From Paraburkholderia edwinii (lineage in GTDB: Bacteria > Pseudomonadota > Gammaproteobacteria > Burkholderiales > Burkholderiaceae), in NCBI RefSeq assembly GCF_019428685.1, contig NZ_CP080095.1:62001-126000 (forward strand): a stretch of 64,000 bases of DNA, read 5' to 3'. The notes beneath the pieces are model-generated. The model was not told where the DNA came from, searched no databases, and saw only the letters and a program-made list of their open reading frames with translations. Below, piece by piece: positions 46,963 to 54,947 of this stretch (position 1 is the first letter of the stretch; every line of letters starts with the position of its first letter). The translations under genes and the position numbers were made by a program.

Positions 46963-48321
46963 ATGGACTCGACGCCGGATACAGACGAAGCACCGAACCC
47001 CAACGCAGACGCTTACGCAAACGCGGACGCAAACGCGAATGCCTTCCCGACACTCGCGCGCAACGTCGTGCACTTCGTGCGGCTGTTGCGCGCGGCCGGT
47101 CTGCCGATGTCGCCGGCGCAAGCGGTCGACGCACTCGAGGCCTTGCACTGCGTCGGCCTCGCGCGCCGCGACGACGTCCAGGCCGCGTTGGCCGCGCTGC
47201 TCGTGCGCGCGCCCGACGAGCGCGAACTCTTCGACGCCGCCTTCGATCTCTTCTGGCGCGACCCCGACTGGGCCGGCAAAATGCGCGCGCTGCTGCTGCC
47301 GAAAGTGGGCAACTCGATCCCGCCGCCCAAACGCAACAACCGTCTCGCCGACGCGCTCGCGGCGCGTCCGCCGGCCACGCGCAACGCGCCGCGCGCGCCG
47401 CGGATGGAACAGCACGAACTGCATGCGCACGTCACCTTCAGCGCCGAGGAACGGCTGCGTCACCGCGACTTCGATACGCTCACGGCCGACGAATGGCGCG
47501 CGCTGCGCCATGTGATCCGCAGCCACCGTCTGCCGCTCGCGATGGAATCGACGCGCCGCCTGAAGGCCGCCTCGCGCGGCACGCATGCGGACCTGCGCGC
47601 GAGCGCGCGCCATGCAGTGCGAGCGGGCGGCGACTGGACCGTCTGGAAATATCGCGCGGCCGTCGAACGTAAGCCGCCGCTCGTGCTGCTACTCGATATC
47701 TCGGGCTCGATGAGCAGCTACTCGCGCGCGGTGCTGTACTTCTGCCATGCGCTGCTGCAGTCGCGCGAGCGGCTGCAGGTGTTCCTGTTCGGCACGCGTC
47801 TGACGAATGCGACGCGCGCGCTGCGCGAGCGCGACCCCGACGTGGCAATCGCGGCGATCGCGGATCAGGTGGTCGACTGGTCCGGCGGCACGCGCATCGG
47901 CGCGGCGCTCGCCGAATTCAACCGGCGCTGGGCACGGCGCGTGCTGACCGGCAGGGCAACGGTGCTGCTCGTCACCGATGGCCTCGATCACGAAGCGATC
48001 GATCTGCTCGGCGCCGAAATGAGCCGTCTGCGGCGTTTCGCGCACCGCATCGTCTGGCTCAATCCATTGCTGCGCTACAGCGAATTCTCGCCGAAGGCGC
48101 GCGGCGTGCAGGCGATCCTGCCGCATGTGGACGCGCACCGTCCGGTCCATAATCTCGACAGCCTCAGTGCGTTCGCCCGCGATCTCGCGCAACTCGCGCA
48201 CATGACGCAGCCGTCTCGCTCCACTCACTCAACGCAGCCGGCTCATTTGACGCGGCCGGCGGCAGCGTCCGAGGCCGCCGTCCGCCCCCCGATGCCCGCA
48301 GGAGACACACGATGGAACTGA
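46963..48321 (+). CDS. coxE: VWA-domain protein (CoxE-like)
   Basis: The 452-residue protein has a conserved CoxE body and a C-terminal VWA domain with a complete MIDAS site (LLLDISGSMSSYS, later VTDGLDHE). It works with the MoxR ATPase to load the metal site. The N-terminal 25 residues are a low-complexity Asn/Ala/Asp stretch encoded by 6-bp repeats (46998-47043). The C-terminal tail is also low complexity. It overlaps coxG by ten bases. Confidence 0.92.
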   Translation: MDSTPDTDEAPNPNADAYANADANANAFPTLARNVVHFVRLLRAAGLPMSPAQAVDALEALHCVGLARRDDVQAALAALLVRAPDERELFDAAFDLFWRDPDWAGKMRALLLPKVGNSIPPPKRNNRLADALAARPPATRNAPRAPRMEQHELHAHVTFSAEERLRHRDFDTLTADEWRALRHVIRSHRLPLAMESTRRLKAASRGTHADLRASARHAVRAGGDWTVWKYRAAVERKPPLVLLLDISGSMSSYSRAVLYFCHALLQSRERLQVFLFGTRLTNATRALRERDPDVAIAAIADQVVDWSGGTRIGAALAEFNRRWARRVLTGRATVLLVTDGLDHEAIDLLGAEMSRLRRFAHRIVWLNPLLRYSEFSPKARGVQAILPHVDAHRPVHNLDSLSAFARDLAQLAHMTQPSRSTHSTQPAHLTRPAAASEAAVRPPMPAGDTRWN

Positions 48322-48896
48322 CCGAAAGCTATAAGCTTCCCGTTTCGCAACAGCGCGCGTGGGAAGCGTTGAACGACACCGAAATCCTGCGCGCCTCGAT
48401 ACCGGGCTGCGAAAGTATCGACGCGGACGGCGAGAATGCGTACGCGCTGTCGATGAGCGCATCGGTCGGTCCCGTTAAGGCGCGCTTCAAAGGGCGTATG
48501 CTGCTGACCGACATCGACGCGCCCCATACGTATACGATTGTGTTTGAAGGCCAGGGCGGCGCGGCGGGCTTCGGCAAGGGTAACGCGCAGGTGACGCTCG
48601 AGCCGGACGGCGACGACGCCACCACGCTCTCGTACACGGCGAGCGCGCAGGTCGGCGGCAAGCTCGCGCAGATCGGCTCGCGGCTCGTCGATGGCGCCGC
48701 ACGCAAGATCGCCGGCGAATTTTTCAAGCGCTTCAGCGCGCAGTTGACGGGCGGCGGCGAAGGTACGGCCACCGATGAAACCGCAGCACCTGCCGCTGAC
48801 AGCGAGGCAGAACAAACCGGCGCAACGGAATCCACCACCGAGGGCGCCGAACCGAAGAGGAAGAAATCATGGACAGCGTGGATCTCGAAGTCCTGA
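48312..48896 (+). CDS. coxG: CoxG-like SRPBCC protein
   Basis: The 194-residue protein has the CoxG domain (about 1-145; SYKLPVSQQRAWEALNDTEILRASIPGCE in two parts around residues 5-35, then MSASVGPVKARFKGR). A tail of about 45 residues is Glu/Thr/Ala-rich and ends in KRKKSWTAWISKS, which could be a membrane-binding helix. CoxG is known to hold the enzyme at the membrane. It overlaps both coxE and the next gene. Confidence 0.92.
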   Translation: MELTESYKLPVSQQRAWEALNDTEILRASIPGCESIDADGENAYALSMSASVGPVKARFKGRMLLTDIDAPHTYTIVFEGQGGAAGFGKGNAQVTLEPDGDDATTLSYTASAQVGGKLAQIGSRLVDGAARKIAGEFFKRFSAQLTGGGEGTATDETAAPAADSEAEQTGATESTTEGAEPKRKKSWTAWISKS

Positions 48897-49918
48897 AATC
48901 CAGTGCACGCTGGCTCGACGAAGGTCACCGCGCGCTACTGGTCACAGTCGTCAGGACGTGGGGCTCGTCGCCCCGGCCCGAAGGCGCGATGCTCGCGGTG
49001 CGCGACGATGGGCTCGTAGTCGGCTCGGTCTCGGGCGGCTGCATCGAAGACGATCTGATCGATCGCGTACGCAACCGCGGCATCGAACAGACGCACCCGG
49101 AAGCAGTGAAGTACGGCATCAGCGCCGAAGAGGCGCATCGCTTCGGCCTGCCATGCGGCGGCACGATCCAGCTCGTGCTCGAACCGCTCTCCAGGGCAAG
49201 CGGCATTGCTGAACTGTGCCACTCAGTGGAAGACGGCAAGCTCGTCGCGCGCACGCTCGATATGGCGAGCGGCGCGGTTCACTATGGCGCGGCGCTAGCC
49301 ACCGATGGCGTCGACTTCAACGAGCAGCGCCTGCTCACCATCCACGGCCCGCGCTACCGCATGCTTGTGATCGGCGCCGGGCAACTGTCGCGGTATCTCT
49401 GCAATATCGCGGTCGGTCTCGACTATCAGGTCACCGTTTGCGACCCGCGCGAAGAGTACACGGACGAGTGGAATGTACCCGGCACGAGAATCGTGCGCAC
49501 CATGCCCGACGACACGGTGCTCGAGATGAAGCTCGACGAGCGCTGCGCGGTGATCGCACTCACGCACGACCCGAAGCTCGACGACCTCGCACTGATGGAA
49601 GCGCTGAAGACGCCGGCGTTCTACGTCGGCGCACTGGGCTCGCGCCGCAACAACGCAGCGCGCCGCGAGCGCCTGAAGGAGTTCGATCTGACCGACACCG
49701 AGCTTGCGCGCCTGCACGGCCCGGTCGGCATTTATATCGGCAGCCGCACGCCGCCCGAGATCGCGGTGTCGATTCTTGCCGAAGTGACGGCGGCGAAAAA
49801 CGGCGTATCGCTGCCCACACTGCTTCAAGTCGAAGGCGCGAAGGCCGCGCGTGAGATCGCCGCAAATGCAGGTACCGTCTGCGGCATTCCTGACGAAATC
49901 AGCGAGCGGCACGCGTAG
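48869..49918 (+). CDS. XdhC/CoxF-like maturation factor
   Basis: The 349-residue protein has the XdhC features: VTVVRTWGSSPRPEGAML, GSVSGGCIEDDLIDRV, a Rossmann motif LVIGAGQLSRYLCNIA, GALGSRRNNAARRERL and GIYIGSRTPPEIAVSILAE. XdhC proteins bind and sulfurate the molybdenum cofactor before insertion, and CoxF is a homologue. It starts within the end of coxG (28-bp overlap). It is the last gene of the visible operon. Confidence 0.93.
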   Translation: MDSVDLEVLKSSARWLDEGHRALLVTVVRTWGSSPRPEGAMLAVRDDGLVVGSVSGGCIEDDLIDRVRNRGIEQTHPEAVKYGISAEEAHRFGLPCGGTIQLVLEPLSRASGIAELCHSVEDGKLVARTLDMASGAVHYGAALATDGVDFNEQRLLTIHGPRYRMLVIGAGQLSRYLCNIAVGLDYQVTVCDPREEYTDEWNVPGTRIVRTMPDDTVLEMKLDERCAVIALTHDPKLDDLALMEALKTPAFYVGALGSRRNNAARRERLKEFDLTDTELARLHGPVGIYIGSRTPPEIAVSILAEVTAAKNGVSLPTLLQVEGAKAAREIAANAGTVCGIPDEISERHA

Positions 49919-50102
49919 CGAAACACGCGCGTGGCTTCCGGCGAGCGGCTGGTCAACGCCGCTCGCCGTCTCTTCACATCCCTTCCCATTCCCTCAGCGT
50001 TCCTCAGCGTTAGCCATTTGGCTGACTGCCGCTTTTGACCCGATCTCCCTAGCATGAGCCTCTGTGTCGCGGTGCTCCCACGCGCAGACACTCCGACAAT
50101 CC

Positions 50103-50118
50103 ATTCCATTGACGGAAT
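50103..50118. promoter_or_regulatory. Palindrome upstream of the toxin gene, candidate HigA operator
   Basis: ATTCC and GGAAT flank six bases (ATTGAC) directly before the ribosome site GGAGG of the toxin gene. TTGACG within it could be a -35 box. Such operators overlap promoters of HigBA systems. Confidence 0.5.
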
Positions 50119-50141
50119 ATTCTTTGGAGGTTATATTGCTT

Positions 50142-50519
50142 ATGAACTGGGAAGTCGAATACACCCACACTTTCGGTGACTGGTGGGAAGTTTTGAACGA
50201 AGCGGAACAGGAGTCGGTCGCGGCATCGGTGCGGCTGCTCGAAGAATACGGTCCGTACTTGCGTTACCCGCATTCGAGCCAGATCCATGGCTCGCGTTGC
50301 GGCCATATGCGCGAGTTGCGCATCCAGCACGAAGGGCGGCCGTACCGCGTGCTGTACGCGTTCGACCCGTCGCGCACTGCCATCTTGCTGCTCGGTGGCA
50401 ACAAGGGCGGCGACGGCCGCTGGTATCAGCGGAACGTCCCGCGCGCAGACAGGCTTTACGGCAAGCACATCGAGCAATTGAAACAGGAGGAAACCGAATA
50501 TGGTCAAGAAGTTTGCTGA
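50142..50519 (+). CDS. higB: HigB-like (RelE/ParE superfamily) toxin
   Basis: The 125-residue protein has the phage Gp49/HigB pattern: WWEVLNEAEQESVAASVRLLEEYG, RYPHSSQIHGSRCGHMRELRIQ and YRVLYAFDPSRTAILLLGGNK. HigB toxins cut mRNA at the ribosome. The start at 50142 follows GGAGG. An upstream frame to 50064 adds an unrelated stretch. Toxin before antitoxin is the HigBA order. It overlaps the antitoxin gene by 20 bp. Confidence 0.9.
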   Translation: MNWEVEYTHTFGDWWEVLNEAEQESVAASVRLLEEYGPYLRYPHSSQIHGSRCGHMRELRIQHEGRPYRVLYAFDPSRTAILLLGGNKGGDGRWYQRNVPRADRLYGKHIEQLKQEETEYGQEVC

Positions 50520-50820
50520 ACTGCGGGCGAAAATGTCGCCCGACTCCCGGGCTCGCTCCGAACAGAAGGCGCGCCGTCTGATGACGGAAATGGCGTTGCA
50601 TGAGCTGCGCCGGGCTCGCGGCATGTCTCAGGAAGACCTCGCTCTTGTGCTGCATGTGAAGCAGCCGAGCGTCGCGAAGTTCGAGCAGCGCGCGGACACC
50701 TATATCTCCACGCTGCGCGACCATATTCGGGGCCTCGGCGGCGAGCTGGAGATCATCGCGGTCTTTCCCGAAGGCGACGTGAGAATCACCAACTTCGAGG
50801 TGCTGGAAAGCGAGGCATAG
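50500..50820 (+). CDS. higA: HigA-like XRE-family antitoxin
   Basis: The 106-residue protein has a helix-turn-helix (RARGMSQEDLALVLHVKQPSVAKFE) in its middle. The N-terminal part is basic and contains RRLMTEMALHEL. HigA binds HigB and represses the shared promoter. The start lies within the end of higB, so translation is coupled. Confidence 0.9.
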   Translation: MVKKFAELRAKMSPDSRARSEQKARRLMTEMALHELRRARGMSQEDLALVLHVKQPSVAKFEQRADTYISTLRDHIRGLGGELEIIAVFPEGDVRITNFEVLESEA

Positions 50821-50825
50821 CCAAT

Positions 50826-50871
50826 AGCGCGATGCATGCCGGTTACACGGCGTCCCGGCATGCATCGCGCT
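50826..50871. other. 17-bp perfect inverted repeat after higBA
   Basis: AGCGCGATGCATGCCGG pairs with CCGGCATGCATCGCGCT around a 12-base loop, starting five bases past the antitoxin stop. No T-run follows on either side, so it is more likely an mRNA-end stabiliser, a weak terminator or a protein site. Confidence 0.7.
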
Positions 50872-50919
50872 CATGCAACTACAGCGGCAACTGCGTAGCT
50901 CGCTACGTGCGGTCGCCGC

Positions 50920-50948
50920 TTGACAACAATTCCGTGCGCCTTTTAAGT
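50920..50948 (+). promoter_or_regulatory. Sigma-70-like promoter of the transglutaminase gene
   Basis: A perfect -35 box TTGACA (50920-50925) and TTAAGT (50943-50948) are separated by 17 bp. Start expected near 50955, about 47 bases before the GTG at 51002. Confidence 0.6.
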
Positions 50949-51001
50949 GTGAAGTCCGGCGCAAGGTTCTGCGCCCTCCACTTCGACGCCCAACCGACAT
51001 C

Positions 51002-53056
51002 GTGCACGTGCCCGACCTCCTGCGTTCTCTCGTGCCCGTCTTTATCGCGGCTGCGCTCTGGTCCAGCCACGCCAGCGCGGCGGGCACCGCGGCGAACAAC
51101 GACGTTCCGGCCATCGCAAACGACCCGGCCCCGAGTTCTACCGTCAGCCCCGCCCGTTCTGTCGAACCGTACGTCAACGAGCAGGAAACGCAAACGTTCA
51201 CCGTCAACGCGGACGGCTCGTTCACGAAGCTCGACGAGATGACGCTGCGCGTCAATACCGAGGCCGGTGTCGCGCGCGTGGCGCAGCACTACATCTGGTT
51301 CAATCGCAATATGGCGAAGGTCGACGTGATCGAGGCGTACACGACCGGCGCCGACGGTGTACGACACGACGTGCAGCCCGGTGAGATTCGCGACGTGCAG
51401 GAAGCGCGCTCGTTCGATGCGCCGATGTTCCAGGACATCCTCGAGAAGGTTATCGTTTTCCCCGCGATGGAGCCCGGTGTACGCATTCATTTGAAGTACC
51501 GGAAAACGCAGCAAGTCCCGATCGTGCCAGGCTATTTCAGCGATTTCACACCGCCCGATCTCGCGCCCACGCACAACTTCCGTCTCATCTACGACCTGCC
51601 CGCGAATATGCCGCTCTACGCCGACGCGCGCGGCTTCACCGCGGCGCCGCCCGTCACGGAGAACGGCCGCACGCGCTACGAGTTTCGCTACGACAGGGCG
51701 CGCTTCGGGCGCCTCGAATATGGCTCGATCTCGTACGTGAGTTATGGCGACCGGTTGATGGTGTCGACGTATCGCGACTACGCGGCCTTTGCGGCGACGT
51801 ACAAGGCATCGGCAGTCGACCCGAGCGCGTCGGACCCTGCGATCGTCCGTCTCGCGCGCACGCTGACCGAAGGTGACAGCACGCCGCGAGAGAAAGCGAA
51901 GACGCTTTACGACTGGGTGCGCAAAAATATCCGCTATGTCGCGGTGAACGTCGGGCGCGGCGCGGTCGTGCCGCATCGCGCGGCCGAAATCCTCGCGCTG
52001 CGCTATGGCGACTGTAAAGACCACGTCGCACTTTACGGCGCGCTGCTCGACGCTGTCGGCATACGCAACGAACCCGCGTTGATCAACAGCGGCACGGTCT
52101 ATTCATTGCCGTCGGTGCCGGGTTTTGGCGTGCTGAATCACGTCATCACGTATCTGCCCGATTTACAGCTATATGCCGATTCGACCGCGCCGAACGTTGA
52201 ATTTGGCTATCTGCCGTCAACCGACATGGACCGGCCGACCGTCCTCGTCAACCAGGGCGTGCTCGGCCATACGCCGGCCACCGCGACGATGGCGCGCCAC
52301 AGCGATCTCACGATCACGGTCGCGCCCGACGGCTCCGCCAACTTCGTCTACCGTCTGCAGGCAACCGGCTGGGCCGCCGAGCAGGGCCGCGCGATGCTGC
52401 GGCTGCAAACGCCCGCGCAGCGCGAAGAAGCGATTCAGGGCGAGTTGCGCGCGGCCAATCTGACCGGTAACGCGACGCTCTCGACGAACGCGCTCGATGC
52501 TTCCGCCGGCCCGCTGATCGTCACCATGAAAGGCACGCTCGAAGATTTCGTGCTGCCGGGCGCGGCGGCGTCGATCCCCGCCCTGACGAGCTTTGTCGGC
52601 GGCTTCCAGTCGGATGCGCGCTACTGGCTCGGCGAACGGCAGCGCACGCAGCCGTTCGTCTGCCGCAACATCGAATTGCACGAGCGCACACGCATCGTGC
52701 TGCCCGCGAATTTCCGCGTGCTCGATATGCCCGAAGCCGCGCATGCCGACGACCGCTTTATCGATTTCCGCTCGACGTATCAGTACGATCCGAAAACCAA
52801 TGTCGTGACGATGGCGCGCGACGGCAGCACGCGATTCAGCAGCGAAGTGTGCTCACCGGATGAGTTCGCGCAGATGCGCGCGGGCATCGAGACGATCGGG
52901 CGCGACGTGCGCGCGCAGGTGATCGTCAGATCGACGCTGCCCGGTGTGGAGCGCGCGGGAGCGGGAAAAAGCGAAAGTGGAAATCCGGCGGGTACGGCAA
53001 GCAGCGCGAACAATGCATCGCGACGCGCGCAAAAGGTCATTGCTGAAACGCCGTGA
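51002..53056 (+). CDS. Exported DUF3857/transglutaminase-like protein
   Basis: The 684-residue protein has a signal peptide (VPDLLRSLVPVFIAAALWSS, then HASA). A DUF3857 domain follows (about 50-290), then a transglutaminase-like core with Cys in ALRYGDCKDHVALYGALL, His in VLNHVITYL and Asp in YADSTAPN. The last 250 residues are beta-rich. The catalytic triad looks complete, so it may act as a peptidase or crosslinker in the periplasm. Two GTG starts (51002, 51008) fit. The second gives the cleaner signal. Confidence 0.9.
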   Translation: MHVPDLLRSLVPVFIAAALWSSHASAAGTAANNDVPAIANDPAPSSTVSPARSVEPYVNEQETQTFTVNADGSFTKLDEMTLRVNTEAGVARVAQHYIWFNRNMAKVDVIEAYTTGADGVRHDVQPGEIRDVQEARSFDAPMFQDILEKVIVFPAMEPGVRIHLKYRKTQQVPIVPGYFSDFTPPDLAPTHNFRLIYDLPANMPLYADARGFTAAPPVTENGRTRYEFRYDRARFGRLEYGSISYVSYGDRLMVSTYRDYAAFAATYKASAVDPSASDPAIVRLARTLTEGDSTPREKAKTLYDWVRKNIRYVAVNVGRGAVVPHRAAEILALRYGDCKDHVALYGALLDAVGIRNEPALINSGTVYSLPSVPGFGVLNHVITYLPDLQLYADSTAPNVEFGYLPSTDMDRPTVLVNQGVLGHTPATATMARHSDLTITVAPDGSANFVYRLQATGWAAEQGRAMLRLQTPAQREEAIQGELRAANLTGNATLSTNALDASAGPLIVTMKGTLEDFVLPGAAASIPALTSFVGGFQSDARYWLGERQRTQPFVCRNIELHERTRIVLPANFRVLDMPEAAHADDRFIDFRSTYQYDPKTNVVTMARDGSTRFSSEVCSPDEFAQMRAGIETIGRDVRAQVIVRSTLPGVERAGAGKSESGNPAGTASSANNASRRAQKVIAETP

Positions 53057-53143
53057 GCGGGTTTGTCGCGCGATAAAAGCCGCACGCAAAACCCGCTCAA
53101 ACCCGCGCAAACTCATCACTCAGGCGAACCATTTAAACCACCA

Positions 53144-54166
53144 TCAAACCGGCCACAGCGGCCCTTCCTGCATCGCGCCGATCTGTTCGCGCAGTTCGAG
53201 AATGCGGTCCTCCCAATAGCGCTGCGTGTTGAACCATGGAAAGGCCACCGGAAACGCGGGGTCGTCCCAGCGCCGCGCGAGCCACGCCGAATAGTGAATG
53301 AGCCGCAGTGTGCGCAGCGCCTCGATCAGATGCAGTTCGCGTGGCTCGAATTCGCAGAAGTCTTCGTAACCGGCCAGCAGATCCGTCAACGCGCGCGACG
53401 CATCGCCGCGTTCGCCCGGCAGGAGCAGCCACAAGTCCTGCACCGCGGGCCCCATGCGGCTGTCGTCGAAATCGACGAAATGCGGGCCTCGATCGGTCCA
53501 CAGCACGTTGCTCGGATGGCAATCGCCGTGCATGCGCAACGCGGCGATATCGCCCGCACGCTCGAACGCACGTTCGACGCCTTCGAGCGAGAGATTCACA
53601 ACCGTGAGCCACGCTTCGCGCACATCGCTGGGCACAAAGTTCTGCTCGAGCAAAAAGTCGCGCGACTCGTAACCGAACGTGCGGATATCGAGTGTCGGCC
53701 GCTCCGTGTAGCGTTGCGTGCGGCCCACGGCATGGATGCGTCCGATAAAGCGCCCGAGCCATTCCAGCGTGTCGCGCTGCTCGAGTTCGGGCGCGCGGCC
53801 GCCGCGCCGCTCGAACAGCGCGAAGCGGAAACCGTCGAACGCATGCAGCGTGCGGCCTTCGAACGCGCGTGCCGGCACCGCGGGAATCTCGCGCGCGGCG
53901 AGTTCGGCGACAAACGCGTGTTCTTCGAGAATGGCCGCATCGCTCCAGCGTTCCGGCCGATAGAACTTCGCGACGATCGGCGCGCCGTCTTCGACGCCGA
54001 TCTGATAGACGCGGTTCTCGTAGCTGTTGAGCGGTAGCATGCGCCCGTCGGTGCGCGCGCCCGTGCTTGCCAGCACGCTGTCGATCGCGTCGAGCACGCG
54101 TTCCGGCGTGAGCCGGGCGAAGGGGACGGCGGCGCCGTCTCCGATGTCCTGAGTGTCTTCGTTCAT
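53144..54166 (-). CDS. srkA: SrkA/YihE-like stress-response kinase
   Basis: The protein of about 340 residues is of the aminoglycoside-phosphotransferase-like kinase fold. Motifs include NSYENRVYQIGVEDG, IVAKFYRPERWSDA, catalytic RMHGDCHPSNVLW and metal-binding HFVDFDDSRMGPAVQDLW. SrkA protects E. coli from stress-induced death by a Ser/Thr kinase activity. ATG 54166 gives the usual N-terminus, whereas the upstream frame to 54199 is probably not used. It is convergent with the transglutaminase gene. Confidence 0.93.
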   Translation of the reverse strand: MNEDTQDIGDGAAVPFARLTPERVLDAIDSVLASTGARTDGRMLPLNSYENRVYQIGVEDGAPIVAKFYRPERWSDAAILEEHAFVAELAAREIPAVPARAFEGRTLHAFDGFRFALFERRGGRAPELEQRDTLEWLGRFIGRIHAVGRTQRYTERPTLDIRTFGYESRDFLLEQNFVPSDVREAWLTVVNLSLEGVERAFERAGDIAALRMHGDCHPSNVLWTDRGPHFVDFDDSRMGPAVQDLWLLLPGERGDASRALTDLLAGYEDFCEFEPRELHLIEALRTLRLIHYSAWLARRWDDPAFPVAFPWFNTQRYWEDRILELREQIGAMQEGPLWPV

Positions 54167-54262
54167 GCCCGCATTGTGCGCCGTGCCGCCGTCAAACACG
54201 AGTGTTTGCAGCGCAGCATGCGGGCATGAGAACCGCTGGGAACGGGCGAAACCGCGCCGTGT

Positions 54263-54475
54263 TCAGTGCAGCGGCGCGCCCGACGGACGCACGAGTTCGC
54301 CCGTATCGATCAGGTCTTCAAGGAAAAAGGGTTCAGTGTTGAGCTGCTGCGTCGTGCCGGGCTCGCCGGCGTACCACGCCACCATGGCCATGTCGCCCAG
54401 AATGCGCATGACGATCCCGCGTGCGCCCGCGGGCACCGCGATATGAACGGATCGGACAATAGAACCGACTTGCAT
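54263..54475 (-). CDS. Small conserved-looking hypothetical protein
   Basis: The 70-residue protein (SIVRSVHIAVPAGARGIVMR ... LEDLIDTGELVRPSGAPLH) has beta-strand character and no signal or membrane segment. GGGGAA stands just upstream of the ATG. I do not recognise a characterised family. It lies head-to-tail before srkA with a 96-bp gap and may be co-transcribed. Confidence 0.65.
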   Translation of the reverse strand: MQVGSIVRSVHIAVPAGARGIVMRILGDMAMVAWYAGEPGTTQQLNTEPFFLEDLIDTGELVRPSGAPLH

Positions 54476-54754
54476 GATATTTCCCCGTTCTGCGTCTGCC
54501 GGCTTGGGAGGATTGCGCCGGTCAATGTGACGATTGAAAAACGTCGCTTCGACAGAAAAAGTTGCGTACGCACCTGATCTTCACCAGCGACGTACACATG
54601 ACTACCACGCCATTGTTACCACATCGAGTACGCAGGCAATAGCAGAAAAAGAGGTACATGTACCGCTGTTTCTATCGATTTGACTTACGAAACGCTAACT
54701 GTAACGTGCAGTAAACAGCCCATCATAAACCGTTCGGCGACGAACCCTCGAAAA

Positions 54755-54784
54755 TGGACATGTAGACTACGATACGCGTTATAT
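54755..54784 (+). promoter_or_regulatory. Candidate promoter of the efflux operon
   Basis: TGGACA (54755-54760) and TTATAT (54779-54784) are spaced by 18 bp. The predicted start near 54791 would leave about 155 bases of leader, containing the repeat array. Confidence 0.45.
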
Positions 54785-54807
54785 TCCTGTCGCGCGCGAC
54801 GCTTACC

Positions 54808-54875
54808 ATTCAGGTTTCAGCCGGGTTTGTGTAGGGTTCAAGCCGGGTCTAAGCCAGATTTCAGCCGGGTTCAAG
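54808..54875. repeat. Tandem array of 11-bp repeats
   Basis: Six units start at 54808, 54819, 54830, 54841, 54852 and 54863. The consensus is AGCCGGGTTTC/A. The units at 54819, 54841 and 54863 share a perfect AGCCGGGT core, and the others are degenerate. The 11-bp period is one helical turn, so the copies face the same side of the DNA. Confidence 0.8.
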
Positions 54876-54947
54876 TGTCACGCATGCGCGCACGCCCGCT
54901 GCTTCGGCGGCGCCGTCCCTTTCGGCCCTCATCGGACCGCACCGTAA

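Larger units (their letters stand above)
54476..54947. other. Control region upstream of the RND efflux operon, about 472 bp
   Basis: No gene. It contains the candidate promoter at 54755-54784 and the repeat array at 54808-54875, listed separately. Its left half is AT-richer than the surroundings. Confidence 0.6.

Noticed and set aside
46255..47613. 452-residue minus-strand frame opposite coxD/coxE
   Set aside because: No motif, and coxD and coxE are certain.
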